Positions 7,956-21,522 of a stretch of DNA of 62,462 nt are shown one piece after another; the first letter of the stretch is position 1; the number at the start of each line of letters is the position of its first letter. The DNA comes from an uncultured beta proteobacterium. GTDB taxonomy: Bacteria; Pseudomonadota; Gammaproteobacteria; Burkholderiales; Burkholderiaceae. Position numbers and translations under genes: made by a program. The stretch covers positions 1 to 62,462 of the forward strand of contig CAIQUZ010000024.1 in assembly GCA_903875135.1 (NCBI GenBank), written 5' to 3'. The notes under the pieces were generated by a model. That model ran no database searches, had not been told where the DNA came from, and worked only from the letters and a program-made list of their open reading frames with translations.

Positions 7956-10853
7956 ATGCCATCTTATTCCACAACCCATACTTTAAGCACCTCAGATGAG
8001 TTTATTGCGAGGCATATTGGTCCAAGCTCAAGCGAACAAAATGCCATGTTGCAATTTCTTGGTTACTCTTCACTTAGCGATCTCGTTAATGCGGTGGTTC
8101 CTGACTCCATCAGAGAGAGTCAGCCTCTTTCTCTAGATCAATTCTCAATACCGATGTCAGAGTCCTCGGCAATTCAACAGTTAAAAGAGATTGCCCATAA
8201 AAATTTGATATATCGAAATTGGATTGGTCAAGGATATTACAACACGTTTACCCCTGCCGTCATACAACGCAATATTTTAGAAAACCCGGCTTGGTATACC
8301 GCATACACCCCCTACCAACCCGAAATTTCTCAAGGACGTCTTGAGGCACTTATGAACTTTCAGCAAATGGTGATTGATTTAACCGGCATGGATATTGCAA
8401 ATGCTTCCATGCTAGATGAGGGTACTGCTGCCGCAGAAGCAATGACATTAGCCCTTCGCTCATGCGAGTCGAAGTCAACTTCCTTTTTTGTTGCAGCCGA
8501 TGTTTTTCCTCAAACGATTGAGGTCATTCGAACTCGTGCACGACCTTTAAATATTTCAATCATCGTTGATGACTTTATTCATGTTTCAAATTATGATGTT
8601 TTTGGTGCTTTGATTCAATATCCCAGTGGCACTGGGTATCTCCATTCTTTGAGTGAATATCAACAAGCTTGTCAACACCTTCACCGCATAAAGGGGCTAT
8701 TTATTGTTTCTGCTGATCTTTTGGCGCTGACTTTATTAGAGTCGCCCGGTAGCTTTGGTGCAGATATTGTTCTAGGGAACTCTCAACGCTTTGGCGTTCC
8801 TATAGGTTTTGGTGGCCCACATGCTGCTTTTCTTGCAACTAAAGATGCTTACAAAAGAAATATGCCCGGCCGTTTAGTGGGTGTGAGTATTGACTCACAC
8901 CAAGAGCCAGCTTATCGGCTTGCGCTTCAGACTAGAGAGCAACATATTCGCCGTGAAAAAGCGACGTCTAACATTTGTACTGCACAGGTCCTTTTGGCGG
9001 TGATTGCAAGTATGTATGCGGTTTATCACGGGCCTAATGGCTTACTAAAGATTGCAACTAGGACCCATCACTTTACAAGTACTCTTGCTATTATCTTAAA
9101 AAATCATCAGGTAGTGATTGAGAACTCTTCTTGGTTTGATACTTTACTGATTCAAACCGAAGATGCGCAGATGACTGTGAATCATGCTCTTGAGCTAGGT
9201 CTTAACTTACGATTCATCGATAAATCACATTTATCCATTTCTTTGGATGAAACTTGTACTCAAATCGATATTATTCAATTATTACAAGTTTTTAACATCC
9301 TGATTTCTTTAGAAGAGTTGAATCAACTAAGCATTACCAAGAATCACTTTCCTGACGATCTCAACAGGTCAACAACATTTCTTACTCACCCAACGTTTAA
9401 TCGTTATCACTCTGAACACGAAATGCTGCGTTATATGCGAAGGCTTTCGGATAAAGATTTAGCTTTAGATAGAACCATGATACCTCTTGGATCTTGTACG
9501 ATGAAACTCAATGCAACGAGTGAGATGCTGCCAATCACTTGGCCAGAATTTAATCAAATTCATCCTTTTTCACCTAGCCAACAATGGCTTGGTTATGCTG
9601 ACCTAATTTATCAACTTGAAAAAATGATGTGCGCCACAACGGGTTATGATTGCGTTTCTTTGCAACCCAATGCAGGCTCGCAGGGTGAATATGCTGGACT
9701 ATTAGTGATTAATGCTTATCATGCCTCGAGGAATGAAGCTTTTCGCAACATCTGTTTAATCCCATCCTCAGCACACGGTACGAATCCAGCATCGGCGCAA
9801 ATGGCTGGTCTAGATGTCGTCGTTGTTGCATGTGACATGAACGGTAATATTGACTTTTCTGATTTAACGTCAAAAGTTGAGTTGCATTCTAAGAATCTTG
9901 CCGCCATCATGATTACCTACCCTTCTACACATGGTGTTTTTGAATCCAATGTTAAAGATGTCTGCGCTTTAATTCATGCACATGGTGGTCAAGTTTATAT
10001 TGATGGGGCGAATATGAATGCTCTTGTAGGTACAGCGTCGCCAGGTCATTTTGGTGGCGATGTCAGTCATTTAAACCTTCACAAAACATTCTGTATTCCT
10101 CACGGTGGTGGAGGTCCTGGTGTTGGTCCTATTGCGGCAAAAGAACATTTAGCTCCTTTTCTACCCTTCTCTTACACCGCAAAAACTGCGCATTCCATCA
10201 GCCTAGATCATCCTCGTATTAGTTCAGCGCCTTTTGGATCCGCTTCAATACTACCCATCTCATGGATGTATGTCGCCATGATGGGTTCTGAAGGCTTAAG
10301 GCAAGCAACTCAGGTTGCCATTCTTTCCGCGAACTACATTGCCAAAAAGCTAAGCTCTTACTATCCTATTCTTTATCATGGCCAAAATGGACTTATTGCA
10401 CATGAATGTATTCTTGATATTCGACCCTTACAAAAGTTATCCGGCATCAGTAATGAAGATATTGCAAAGCGCTTGATAGACTTTGGATTTCATGCTCCAA
10501 CCATGAGCTTCCCCGTTCCTGGCACTCTGATGATTGAGCCCACTGAAAGTGAGTCTAAGGCTGAATTAGATCGCTTTATCGAAGCGATGGTTCATATTCG
10601 TGATGAAATTGAAATGGTTATTACTGGCCGTTTTGACAAGATGAATAATCCTCTTAAAAATGCACCTCATACCGCACAATCGCTTGTTGCTAACGAATGG
10701 CCACATCCTTACTCGAGAGAGATCGCGGCATATCCCGTATCACGTCTTCGCTTCAATAAATTTTGGCCTCCAGTAGGTCGTGTTGATAATGTTTATGGAG
10801 ATCGTCATTTATTTTGTTCGTGTGTACCCATCGCTGAATATGAGGCCACTTAA
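7956..10853 (+). CDS. gcvP: glycine dehydrogenase (decarboxylating), P protein
   Basis: A single-chain 965-residue P protein (fused alpha and beta halves). It decarboxylates glycine with pyridoxal phosphate and loads the aminomethyl group on GcvH. The PLP lysine is Lys710 in [16 protein letters not shown]. The start region [13 protein letters not shown] and the mid-protein [10 protein letters not shown] are both present. The end, [18 protein letters not shown], is typical. The stop codon overlaps that of the convergent priA gene by 2-3 bases, and no terminator is visible between them. Confidence 0.97.
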   Translation: MPSYSTTHTLSTSDEFIARHIGPSSSEQNAMLQFLGYSSLSDLVNAVVPDSIRESQPLSLDQFSIPMSESSAIQQLKEIAHKNLIYRNWIGQGYYNTFTPAVIQRNILENPAWYTAYTPYQPEISQGRLEALMNFQQMVIDLTGMDIANASMLDEGTAAAEAMTLALRSCESKSTSFFVAADVFPQTIEVIRTRARPLNISIIVDDFIHVSNYDVFGALIQYPSGTGYLHSLSEYQQACQHLHRIKGLFIVSADLLALTLLESPGSFGADIVLGNSQRFGVPIGFGGPHAAFLATKDAYKRNMPGRLVGVSIDSHQEPAYRLALQTREQHIRREKATSNICTAQVLLAVIASMYAVYHGPNGLLKIATRTHHFTSTLAIILKNHQVVIENSSWFDTLLIQTEDAQMTVNHALELGLNLRFIDKSHLSISLDETCTQIDIIQLLQVFNILISLEELNQLSITKNHFPDDLNRSTTFLTHPTFNRYHSEHEMLRYMRRLSDKDLALDRTMIPLGSCTMKLNATSEMLPITWPEFNQIHPFSPSQQWLGYADLIYQLEKMMCATTGYDCVSLQPNAGSQGEYAGLLVINAYHASRNEAFRNICLIPSSAHGTNPASAQMAGLDVVVVACDMNGNIDFSDLTSKVELHSKNLAAIMITYPSTHGVFESNVKDVCALIHAHGGQVYIDGANMNALVGTASPGHFGGDVSHLNLHKTFCIPHGGGGPGVGPIAAKEHLAPFLPFSYTAKTAHSISLDHPRISSAPFGSASILPISWMYVAMMGSEGLRQATQVAILSANYIAKKLSSYYPILYHGQNGLIAHECILDIRPLQKLSGISNEDIAKRLIDFGFHAPTMSFPVPGTLMIEPTESESKAELDRFIEAMVHIRDEIEMVITGRFDKMNNPLKNAPHTAQSLVANEWPHPYSREIAAYPVSRLRFNKFWPPVGRVDNVYGDRHLFCSCVPIAEYEAT

Positions 10854-12934
10854 AATAAAGTTGGGTCTCGATCAATGTGTATTTTTATGGAACGTGATTT
10901 CTTTTTAATCATTTCTATCTGGTCTAGAGCCGTTTCCAAAAGGCTTTGAAGTTCTATCCTGTCTTTTGATTCTATTAAAATTTGATTTCGTTCTATGCCT
11001 GAATGTTTATGCAACATTCTTGGTGTCGGGTCATAAATGGTCGTTTGAGTATTTTTTTGATTTTCAATGTGACCTTTTATTTCGTAAAGTATTTCAAGGT
11101 TCTTTTTTTCAGTGACGGACTCCACAATGATTAATGCTTGATATGCGTATGGGGGTAATTGATTTTCTTTTCTCTCCAGCACAATCTCCGTAATATAGTC
11201 ATCATATCGATGGTTGGCTAAAGAAGTAAATAATGGGTGATTTACAAACTCGGTTTGTATGTAAATATTGGATTGATCTGTCTGATCGCTTCTACCCCCA
11301 CGACCAGCAACTTGTACGAGTTGAGAAAACATTTTTTCTATAGCTCGAAAATCCTGCGAGTACAAACTTTTATCAACATCTAAAACAATAACCGTTTCAA
11401 CATGTTGGAAATCGTGGCCCTTGGTAACCATTTGTGTACCGACAATGAGGCAAGGTCTTCCTTGATGAATTAGAGAAAATGCTTCATCTGCACTACCCTT
11501 TCTTTTTGTTGAGTCACTATCGATTCTCATGATTTCTATTTGAGGAAACTCTAAGCTCAAATGCTCTTCTATTTTTTGAGTACCCATACCGACTGTAGCT
11601 AAGTCTTGATTGCCACAGCTCGGACAACTAACTGGTGGTGCGGTGACTAATCCACAGTGATGGCACTGCAAACTGAAGTCCTTATCTCCAAATTTCTTTT
11701 TATGTACAACCATCCAGGCACTACATTTTTTGCACTCGGACTTCCATTGACATGAACCACAATGCAAGATTGGGGAGTAGCCTCTTCGATTGATGAACAC
11801 CAATACCTGTTTATTTTTTTCCCAAGTCTTTTGTATAACTTTTTTTATTTCACTCGTTAAACCATGTGTATCAATTGTTTTATTTTTTCTTGCCTGATTG
11901 AGGTCAATTAAATGTAATTGGGATATTGTTGCCCCTTCCTTAGCCTTTTTAGTCAGTTCAAATAATGTTATTTTATTTTGAATTACTTTTTGCCAGGTCT
12001 CACTCGATGGAGTTGCTGACGTAAGCAATACGGGTATTTTTATATCAACGCCCCTCCAGATTGCTAAATCTCGTGCGTTGTATCGAAGACCATCTTGTTG
12101 CTTGTAAGATCCATCGTGCTCTTCATCAACGACGATGGCTTTTAATCGTGGAATCGGCGCAAAGATACTTAATCGAGTCCCTAATATTACTCTCGACATT
12201 CCATGTTGAACTTTCCACCAGGCAATATTTCTTTGAGCTGGGCTTATATTACTGTGAAGAACACTAACCTCTTGATTGATAAAAACTTGTCTTATTATTT
12301 TTTCTAATTGTGGCGTAAGATTTATCTCAGGTACTAGAATTAAACATTGATCATCGTTACCTTCTAATATTTTTTTTAACCAATTTAAATAAACTGCAGT
12401 TTTGCCGCTACCTGTGATTCCTTTCAGTAATATCAATTCAAATTCATTTTTTGCCGATATATGAATGAGCTGATCATATGCTGTTTGTTGCTCATTATTC
12501 AGTAACCATTTGCTTTTGTCTTGATTTTGGGGTGCGTTATGTTCTTCTTTTTTTAATTTTTTATTTCTTTGTTTTTCTAGCGCTTCCCATTTTTCTGTTT
12601 TTTTCCAATCCGTAGGTATTGTGCTGAATAGAATTTCACCTAATGGTCTTAAATAATACTTTGAAGCAAACTGACAAAGTCGCAATAGGCCTTCATCAAT
12701 ATGCGTAAGTTGAGCTAGTTCTATTACTCTTTTAAGGCTTTTATCTTGATCATTTGCACACGAAAAGTCGCCATTTATTTGTAAGACAATACCTGCATTT
12801 ATTTTTTTTCCAAATTCAACTTTAACAATTTGACCTCTTTTTGGCTTTTGATTAAGCTCCTCTTCATCCCAAATATAATCAAACAATTGAAATATAGGGA
12901 TATCAATAGCGACTTTTACAATTTTTATTGACAT
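10850..12934 (-). CDS. priA: primosomal protein N' (replication restart helicase)
   Basis: A 694-residue PriA, somewhat shorter than the about 730-residue E. coli protein. It recognises stalled forks and reloads the replisome. Visible are the N-terminal DNA-binding domain, Walker A ([11 protein letters not shown]), the DEEH box ([12 protein letters not shown]), TSATPSSET, and a zinc module of eight cysteines (CGSC, CKKC, CHHC, CPSC). VQVAGRGGR is the helicase motif VI. The protein is unusually Lys-rich (around residues 110-140) and its DNA has more T/A runs than its neighbours. The region before it holds DnaA-box-like sites. Confidence 0.95.
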   Translation of the reverse strand: MSIKIVKVAIDIPIFQLFDYIWDEEELNQKPKRGQIVKVEFGKKINAGIVLQINGDFSCANDQDKSLKRVIELAQLTHIDEGLLRLCQFASKYYLRPLGEILFSTIPTDWKKTEKWEALEKQRNKKLKKEEHNAPQNQDKSKWLLNNEQQTAYDQLIHISAKNEFELILLKGITGSGKTAVYLNWLKKILEGNDDQCLILVPEINLTPQLEKIIRQVFINQEVSVLHSNISPAQRNIAWWKVQHGMSRVILGTRLSIFAPIPRLKAIVVDEEHDGSYKQQDGLRYNARDLAIWRGVDIKIPVLLTSATPSSETWQKVIQNKITLFELTKKAKEGATISQLHLIDLNQARKNKTIDTHGLTSEIKKVIQKTWEKNKQVLVFINRRGYSPILHCGSCQWKSECKKCSAWMVVHKKKFGDKDFSLQCHHCGLVTAPPVSCPSCGNQDLATVGMGTQKIEEHLSLEFPQIEIMRIDSDSTKRKGSADEAFSLIHQGRPCLIVGTQMVTKGHDFQHVETVIVLDVDKSLYSQDFRAIEKMFSQLVQVAGRGGRSDQTDQSNIYIQTEFVNHPLFTSLANHRYDDYITEIVLERKENQLPPYAYQALIIVESVTEKKNLEILYEIKGHIENQKNTQTTIYDPTPRMLHKHSGIERNQILIESKDRIELQSLLETALDQIEMIKKKSRSIKIHIDRDPTLF

Positions 12935-13226
12935 TGTTTTCTTAATAAAAGTTTTGTTGTATCTTCAATCCTGGAGGTCATGTCAAAACTTTATTTATTC
13001 TTTAAGCCTGTGGATAACTCTGTGGATTGTTTGTGAGTTTCTACTCCGAAGCCTCAATGTCATTTTATAATACTTAACAACAGCAATCTACAGTGATTCA
13101 TAATTACCATAATAATCAATATCTTATGATTATTATTTAAAAGTGATATTTCAAGTCATCGGCAAGGTCTTGTTCTTTTCAGATAATTACTCAACTGTGA
13201 ATAACTTTTTGATTTGCCTAGCTAAA
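12935..13226. promoter_or_regulatory. priA-hemE gap with DnaA-box-like sites
   Basis: A 292-bp gap holding a perfect DnaA box TGTGGATAA at 13009-13017, a two-mismatch relative TGTGGATTG at 13021-13029, and TGTGAATAA (TTATTCACA in reverse) at 13196-13204. A 10-bp inverted repeat (ATAATAATCA 13109-13118 with TGATTATTAT 13127-13136) lies downstream of hemE. The first box is about 75 bases before the priA start, so DnaA may influence priA transcription. This is inference; the boxes themselves are seen. Confidence 0.55.
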
Positions 13227-14354
13227 TTAGTCGAAAAGGCGTTGATGGCGATGTCGCGTAGACTCGGCTCTGATTGCTGAAATCAATATCTCTACGTTTT
13301 CTGGCGGTGTAAATTGTGAGATCCCATGCCCTAAGTTAAAGATATGGCCATCAAGCGGAGATAATTCTTGTTGAATTGCTTTAGTAAGCGCTAACTCATT
13401 AAACAATTCGGCGACCTTTATTTTAATGATCGATTGATCACCAAGCAGTATCTGTGGGTCCAGATTTCCTTGAAGGCAAATTCGTTGAGAAGAAAGTTGT
13501 TCTCGTGCTTGTGATATCGACTGGGTCCAGTCCAATCCGACAACATTAGCTCCAGACTTTGCCATTTCTTTCAACCAAGTACCACCACCTTTGGAGAACA
13601 GTAAGATAGGAATATTTTGTTTGACATGGCGATCCTCATGAAGTCGACGAATGACTTCTTTCATGGGGTCCAAGGAATAAGTTAAGTAGTCAGAATAACT
13701 AAGTAATCCACCCCAAGTATCAAACAGCATCACGGCTTGTGCGCCCGCCTCTATCTGTAACTTTAAATACTCTGTAACTGACTGAATATTAATATCCAAG
13801 ATACGCCTCATCAAATCTGGGCGTGAATATAACAAGGTCTTTGTTTGCTGAAATTCTTTTGATCCGCCTCCTTCAATCATATAGCAAGCAAGCGTCCACG
13901 GACTTCCCGAAAAACCAATTAAAGGTACTCTTTGTTTGCCATTTTGTATAAGGTCTTTACGAATCTGAGCTACAGCATCAAAGACATATCTCAGCTGATC
14001 CATATCTGCTGCTCGTAAGTCTTGAATGCTTTTTTCTGATTGCAACGGGAACTCAAATCTTGGTCCCTCGCCTTGTTCAAAACTTAAACCTAATCCCATC
14101 GCATCTGGAATTGTCAAAATATCTGAAAAAAGAATCGCTGCGTCAAGATCATATCGGTCTAAAGGCTGTAAGGTAACTTCAGATGCATATGATGGATTTT
14201 TTGCAAGCTCTAGAAAACTTCCAGCCTTCATTCTAGTTTTCATATACTCTGGAAGATACCGACCAGCTTGCCTCATAAGCCAGATGGGCGTCGAGTCAAC
14301 ACTCTCAAAGCGGGAGGCCTTGATGAACCGGTCATTCATCAGCTCTAAAGGCAT
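13227..14354 (-). CDS. hemE: uroporphyrinogen decarboxylase
   Basis: A 375-residue HemE, decarboxylating uroporphyrinogen III to coproporphyrinogen III in haem synthesis. Signature one, PIWLMRQAGRYLPEY, is near the N-terminus, with FSDILTIPDAMG and signature two GFSGSPWTLACYMIEG following. The active-site Asp lies in FSDILTIPDAMG. I prefer the ATG at 14354 because AGGA precedes it and the protein then begins MPLELMNDRF, like other HemE proteins. An ATG at 14366 would add four residues but has no visible ribosome site. It lies 28 bases after atpC on the same strand. Confidence 0.95.
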   Translation of the reverse strand: MPLELMNDRFIKASRFESVDSTPIWLMRQAGRYLPEYMKTRMKAGSFLELAKNPSYASEVTLQPLDRYDLDAAILFSDILTIPDAMGLGLSFEQGEGPRFEFPLQSEKSIQDLRAADMDQLRYVFDAVAQIRKDLIQNGKQRVPLIGFSGSPWTLACYMIEGGGSKEFQQTKTLLYSRPDLMRRILDINIQSVTEYLKLQIEAGAQAVMLFDTWGGLLSYSDYLTYSLDPMKEVIRRLHEDRHVKQNIPILLFSKGGGTWLKEMAKSGANVVGLDWTQSISQAREQLSSQRICLQGNLDPQILLGDQSIIKIKVAELFNELALTKAIQQELSPLDGHIFNLGHGISQFTPPENVEILISAIRAESTRHRHQRLFD

Positions 14355-14382
14355 TGATCCTGACATGAATGTCTAGTTAAGT

Positions 14383-14799
14383 TTATTTTTTTCTTCTAAA
14401 GCGGGCAATCGCGGCCAATTGAGCAGCAGCTAAAGCAAACTCAGACTGAGCATGAGCAAAATCAATATCCGAACTACGGGTTGCCATCTCTTCTTCGGCT
14501 CTACGTTTAGCATCCATGGCTTTTGCTTCATCCAAATCAGCGCCACGTATCGCGGTGTCAGCTAAAACAGTAATTGCATTAGGCTGAACCTCCAAAATTC
14601 CACCCGCCACAAATACGAATTCCTCTCCACCATCAGCCATTTCGATTCTGACTGAACCAGGACGAATTCTCGTAATTAATGGTGTATGACCTGGCAAAAT
14701 TCCCAACTCTCCAGACTCTCCAGGTAATGCAACAAACTTTGCCTCACCTGAAAAAATAGAGCTTTCAGCACTTACAACGTCAACATGTATGGTCGCCAT
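14383..14799 (-). CDS. atpC: ATP synthase epsilon subunit
   Basis: A 138-residue epsilon subunit of F1. The N-terminal beta-sandwich ([28 protein letters not shown]) and the C-terminal helical hairpin (from about residue 90) are both complete. Epsilon couples the rotor and inhibits ATP hydrolysis through its C-terminal helices. Last gene of the atpIBEFHAGDC order. Confidence 0.96.
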   Translation of the reverse strand: MATIHVDVVSAESSIFSGEAKFVALPGESGELGILPGHTPLITRIRPGSVRIEMADGGEEFVFVAGGILEVQPNAITVLADTAIRGADLDEAKAMDAKRRAEEEMATRSSDIDFAHAQSEFALAAAQLAAIARFRRKK

Positions 14800-14822
14800 A
14801 ATGTATAAAAACCTTTATTAGA

Positions 14823-16241
<1,419 letters not shown>

Positions 16242-16263
16242 TCAATATTTACAATTCTTTAAA

Positions 16264-17139
16264 TTAAACAGCGGCTGCGCCACCAACAATTTCTGATAAC
16301 TCTTTGGTAATTGCTGCTTGACGTGTTTTGTTGTAGTCAAGCTGTAATTCTGCAATCAAATTCTTCGCATTATCGGAGGCTGCTTTCATCGCAACCATTC
16401 GAGCTGATTGTTCTGAAGCCATGTTCTCAGCAACCGATTGATATATTACTGCCTCAATATATTTCTTTAACAAGTCATCCAATACCGTTTGTGCATCTGG
16501 CTCATAGATATAGTCCCAACCGTAGGCAGACTTTTCTTGAGCCGCTTGCTCAAGACTTGCAGGAGACAATGGAAGAATTTTTTCTATGATTGGCTCTTGT
16601 TTCATCGTGTTGATAAAACGATTAAAGGCAATATACACTTCATCAACCTCACCATTTTCGAACGCATCTAATTGAACTTTGATGGTCCCAATTAAATCTT
16701 CAAGAAGTGGCTTGTCACCTAAGTGCGTGGCGTGTGAAATTAGTTTTGCCTTAATGCGATTTAAAAACTGAAAACCTTTCGATCCAATGGCTGTGCAAAG
16801 AATATCTTTTTTATCTGCATGCCAGACTTTCATTGTATTCGTGAGCATCCGAAGAATATTCGTATTTAAACCACCACATAAACCTTTATCCGTAGTAATT
16901 AAAATAACGCCAACATTTTTAACTTCGCGAGGCACTAAAAATGCTGGTTTGTATTCAGGATTTGCTTGAGTAACATTTGCAGCAACGTTTTTAATTTTTT
17001 GCGCAAACGGTCTTGCAGCACGCATACGCTCCTGGGCACGACGCATCTTCGATGCGGCCACCATTTCCATCGCTTTTGTGATCTTTCGCGTATTTTGTAC
17101 GCTCTTGATCTTATTTCGTATTTCTTTTGTTCCAGCCAC
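16264..17139 (-). CDS. atpG: ATP synthase gamma subunit
   Basis: A 291-residue gamma subunit, the central rotor shaft of F1. It begins [20 protein letters not shown], the standard N-terminal helix, and ends with the matching C-terminal helix ([17 protein letters not shown], then [17 protein letters not shown]). The [12 protein letters not shown] motif is present. Strong GGAGAG lies upstream of the ATG. Confidence 0.97.
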   Translation of the reverse strand: MAGTKEIRNKIKSVQNTRKITKAMEMVAASKMRRAQERMRAARPFAQKIKNVAANVTQANPEYKPAFLVPREVKNVGVILITTDKGLCGGLNTNILRMLTNTMKVWHADKKDILCTAIGSKGFQFLNRIKAKLISHATHLGDKPLLEDLIGTIKVQLDAFENGEVDEVYIAFNRFINTMKQEPIIEKILPLSPASLEQAAQEKSAYGWDYIYEPDAQTVLDDLLKKYIEAVIYQSVAENMASEQSARMVAMKAASDNAKNLIAELQLDYNKTRQAAITKELSEIVGGAAAV

Positions 17140-17162
17140 GCGGCTCTCCTCGCTTCTTTATC

Positions 17163-18704
17163 TTAGAAAGAAGCTGAACGTTTAAAATCTTCAATCGCCG
17201 ATTTCAACGCGACTTCGTCTTCTTTCGATAACTCTTTTGTGTCTTCTATACGACCGATTAGCTCCGCATATTTTGACTTCAAGTGATCTTGCATCCCTTT
17301 TTCGAAGGGCAAAATGTCTTTCACTTCGATGTTATCTAAAAAGCCATTATTCGCCGCATACAAAGAAGCCGATAACTGCCAGACTTGTTGTGGATTATAT
17401 TGAGCTTGCTTGAGAAGTTCTGTCACGCGACGACCGCGATCCAATTGCTTACGTGTTGCATCATCCAGATCAGACGCAAATTGTGAGAAAGCAGCTAATT
17501 CACGATATTGCGCTAAGTCAGTACGAATACCGCCAGAAAGTTTTTTCACAATTTTAGTTTGAGCTGCACCACCCACACGAGATACTGAAATACCAGCATT
17601 AATCGCAGGACGTACTCCGGAATTGAACAAGTCGGTTTCTAAGAAGATTTGTCCGTCTGTAATAGAAATCACATTGGTTGGAACGAATGCAGAAACGTCA
17701 CCAGCTTGAGTTTCAATAATTGGCAATGCGGTTAATGAGCCGGTTTTGCCTTTTACTTCACCTTTCGTAAAATGCTCTACGTAATCAGCATTTACGCGTG
17801 CGGCACGCTCTAACAATCTTGAGTGGAGATAAAAAACATCACCAGGATAAGCTTCGCGACCTGGAGGTCTGCGCAGTAATAAAGATACTTGACGGTATGC
17901 AATCGCTTGCTTCGTTAAGTCATCATAAACAATCAAAGCATCTTCACCACGATCACGGAAGTATTCTCCCATCGTGCAACCTGCATACGCAGAAAGATAC
18001 TGCATCGCCGCGGAGTCAGAGGCAGTCGCAGCTACAACGATCGTATAGCTCATTGCGCCTTGCTCTTCTAACTTACGTACTACGTTATTCACTGTAGACG
18101 CTTTTTGTCCAATCGCCACATAAACGCAATATACGCCCTTACCTTTTTGATTGATAATTGCATCTACTGCAACCGCTGTTTTTCCAGTTTGTCGATCTCC
18201 AATAATCAACTCTCGCTGGCCACGTCCAATTGGAACCATTGCATCAATCGACTTTAGGCCAGTCTGAAGTGGTTGGCTAACTGATTGACGTGCAATAACT
18301 CCCGGCGCCACTTTTTCAATAATGTCTGAGTTCTTCGCATTAATCGGACCCTTTCCATCGATAGGCTGGCCTAACGTATTAACAACTCGACCTAAAAGCT
18401 CTGGCCCAACAGGAACCTCTAAAATACGACCCGTACATTTCACTGGATCACCTTCAGAAATATGCTCATATGCTCCAAGAATCACTGCGCCCACAGAGTC
18501 TCTCTCTAAATTCAACGCTAATCCAAAGGTGTTATTAGGGAACTCTAACATTTCTCCCTGCATAACGCCTGATAATCCGTGAACCCGACAAATGCCGTCA
18601 GATACAGATATTACAGTGCCTTGATTACGAATTTCAGCGTCTACACCGACACTGCTAATTCGGCTTTTGATCAACTCGCTGATCTCAGATGGGTTAAGTT
18701 GCAT
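17163..18704 (-). CDS. atpA: ATP synthase alpha subunit
   Basis: A 513-residue alpha subunit of F1. The P-loop [15 protein letters not shown] and the signature [17 protein letters not shown] are complete. It starts with the usual [17 protein letters not shown] non-catalytic nucleotide-binding subunit that alternates with beta. AGGAG-like sequence (CCTAGGAGTTATAA in the message) precedes the ATG. Confidence 0.98.
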   Translation of the reverse strand: MQLNPSEISELIKSRISSVGVDAEIRNQGTVISVSDGICRVHGLSGVMQGEMLEFPNNTFGLALNLERDSVGAVILGAYEHISEGDPVKCTGRILEVPVGPELLGRVVNTLGQPIDGKGPINAKNSDIIEKVAPGVIARQSVSQPLQTGLKSIDAMVPIGRGQRELIIGDRQTGKTAVAVDAIINQKGKGVYCVYVAIGQKASTVNNVVRKLEEQGAMSYTIVVAATASDSAAMQYLSAYAGCTMGEYFRDRGEDALIVYDDLTKQAIAYRQVSLLLRRPPGREAYPGDVFYLHSRLLERAARVNADYVEHFTKGEVKGKTGSLTALPIIETQAGDVSAFVPTNVISITDGQIFLETDLFNSGVRPAINAGISVSRVGGAAQTKIVKKLSGGIRTDLAQYRELAAFSQFASDLDDATRKQLDRGRRVTELLKQAQYNPQQVWQLSASLYAANNGFLDNIEVKDILPFEKGMQDHLKSKYAELIGRIEDTKELSKEDEVALKSAIEDFKRSASF

Positions 18705-18748
18705 TTATAACTCCTAGGGTCTTTTAATTTCGTTGTACTACTAACTGT

Positions 18749-19285
18749 TCATGATAGTAATGCTGCTTGCATTGCCTCTAATCTTGCTTTCACTGAAGTA
18801 TCTAATACTTCATCTCCAACCTGCACGCGAACTCCACCAATTAATTCAGGGTCCACAGTAATGGTTGGCTTTAAACTTCTGTTTCCAAATCTTTTTGAGA
18901 TCGCAGCAACTAAACTAGTTGCCTCGTCGCTACTCATTGGAAAAGCTGTAGTTATTTGAACTTCAGCAGATCCCTCGCGCGAATTCTTAATATCCTTAAA
19001 TTGACTAGCAATTTCAGGCAATGCAGAAATTCGATGATTCATCGTTAACAAGGTGATGAAGCTTTGAATTTCAGGCGAAACTTCTGAATTTAAGCTAGCC
19101 AGTAACAACGCTGATAGTTGATCTTGTGAAACATTTGGATTTGACGCCAAGTTGGCGACATCAGAATTACTGGCCATCTGTGCCAAAGTATCTAATTGTT
19201 CAGCCCATTTACTCAGATTCTCTGGCTTTGCTGTACCAGCAAGAGCTTCCGCATATGGGCGAGCAATTGTTGCTAATTCGGCCAT
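18749..19285 (-). CDS. atpH: ATP synthase delta subunit
   Basis: A 178-residue delta subunit (OSCP homologue) that links F1 to the b-subunit stalk. It starts MAELATIARPYAEAL, with the conserved N-terminal helical bundle, and ends near PELIGGVRVQVGDEVLDTSVKARL, the family signature. It lies one base after atpF, suggesting translational coupling. Confidence 0.97.
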   Translation of the reverse strand: MAELATIARPYAEALAGTAKPENLSKWAEQLDTLAQMASNSDVANLASNPNVSQDQLSALLLASLNSEVSPEIQSFITLLTMNHRISALPEIASQFKDIKNSREGSAEVQITTAFPMSSDEATSLVAAISKRFGNRSLKPTITVDPELIGGVRVQVGDEVLDTSVKARLEAMQAALLS

Positions 19286-19286
19286 T

Positions 19287-19757
19287 TTAGAGCTCAGCTT
19301 TCAATTGATCTAACAAAGACGCATGCGCTGCAGGATTAATTTCTTTCCGCAGAATCTGCTCCGCACCCTTAACAGCTAATGAAGCAACTTGAGCACGTAG
19401 TTCATCGCGGGCACGAATAATTTGCTGATCTGCATCTGCTTTAGCTTGGGCAATAATCCTTGAGGCCTCTGCTTGAGCGTTTTGTTTGATTTCCTCAGCG
19501 CTTAATTGGGCACGCTTTTCAGCCTCAGCAATACGCTGTGTACCTTCATTTTTTGCCTCAGCCAAGGCTTGGTCAGCGCGCTTAGTGGCAAACTCAAGAT
19601 CAGTTTTACCTTTCTCAGCTGCAGCTAATCCATCTGCAATTTTAGCTGCTCTTTCATCCAATGCTTTAACGAGCGGAGGCCAGACAAACTTAGCTACCAC
19701 CCACCAGAGGATGAAAAAGACAACCATTTGCGCGAATAAGGTCGCGTTCAGATTCAC
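19287..19757 (-). CDS. atpF: ATP synthase b subunit
   Basis: A 156-residue b subunit. One N-terminal membrane helix ([20 protein letters not shown]) is followed by a long Ala/Glu/Lys-rich coiled coil, the peripheral stalk of F1Fo. Length equals that of E. coli AtpF. It lies between atpE and atpH. Confidence 0.97.
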   Translation of the reverse strand: MNLNATLFAQMVVFFILWWVVAKFVWPPLVKALDERAAKIADGLAAAEKGKTDLEFATKRADQALAEAKNEGTQRIAEAEKRAQLSAEEIKQNAQAEASRIIAQAKADADQQIIRARDELRAQVASLAVKGAEQILRKEINPAAHASLLDQLKAEL

Positions 19758-19826
19758 GGCTTTTCCTTTCGGTTCAATTGGACAAAACCACTTAACTTCA
19801 TAAAGTAGTTGGTCTAAAAATAGTAA

Positions 19827-20108
<282 letters not shown>

Positions 20109-20132
20109 CTAGTTAAATAAAAAAATAAAAAA

Positions 20133-20996
<864 letters not shown>

Positions 20997-21018
20997 CTAT
21001 TTTTCCATTACCCTAAAT

Positions 21019-21507
21019 TTATAACTTTTTATACTTAATAAAACCAATCAACCAATACGCCTGCAAAGTAATTATGTACATTCCTAAAAACCAAGGCCAA
21101 CTTAAGTTTTGATATAAGCGAATTGACAAAACGATTATAGTTAACGTTAGTGTAATTTTTATGACTTCAGCATACACAAGTGAACTAACGAATCTTTTCG
21201 CAAAACGACTATCTATCTTTTTAACAAGATTGACACGAATTATAAACGCAGATGTAGGTACTATCCCTAAAATCCCACCTAATAAAACGGATACAACCAC
21301 AACTTTTGTCAAAAAAAACATACTCCAAACTATCGACAATATTGTAACCGCAATTGTTAAAATACTCTGAAACTTCACAATATCCCATGGAGTTGATACC
21401 CTTGGCGAAAGCTCCTGTTCTGTAAAAAGCATTAATGCTTCTTGATGGGTTAGCCTTTTAGGCTCAAGGTTTTCTTGATCTCCCGAGGCACTCTTGTCGT
21501 ACTCCAT
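21019..21507 (-). CDS. atpI: ATP synthase subunit I
   Basis: A roughly 162-residue membrane protein with four hydrophobic helices (about residues 43-150) at the head of the ATP synthase operon, where subunit I is encoded. AtpI helps assemble the c-ring. I prefer the ATG at 21507. A TTG at 21522 directly after the parB stop would add five residues. The N-terminal 40 residues are polar. The family is poorly conserved, so position carries much of the call. Confidence 0.85.
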   Translation of the reverse strand: MEYDKSASGDQENLEPKRLTHQEALMLFTEQELSPRVSTPWDIVKFQSILTIAVTILSIVWSMFFLTKVVVVSVLLGGILGIVPTSAFIIRVNLVKKIDSRFAKRFVSSLVYAEVIKITLTLTIIVLSIRLYQNLSWPWFLGMYIITLQAYWLIGFIKYKKL

Positions 21508-21522
21508 CTCAGAGACACTCAA

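Noticed and set aside
10850..12934. priA as a recently acquired gene because of its Lys-rich, AT-richer sequence
   Set aside because: It lies next to the usual hemE-atp block and the composition shift is modest by eye; AT drift in a poorly constrained linker explains it as well.
19486..19803. 105-codon plus-strand frame opposite atpF
   Set aside because: Ser/Ala-rich translation is the mirror of the Ala/Glu-rich coiled coil of the b subunit; a shadow frame.
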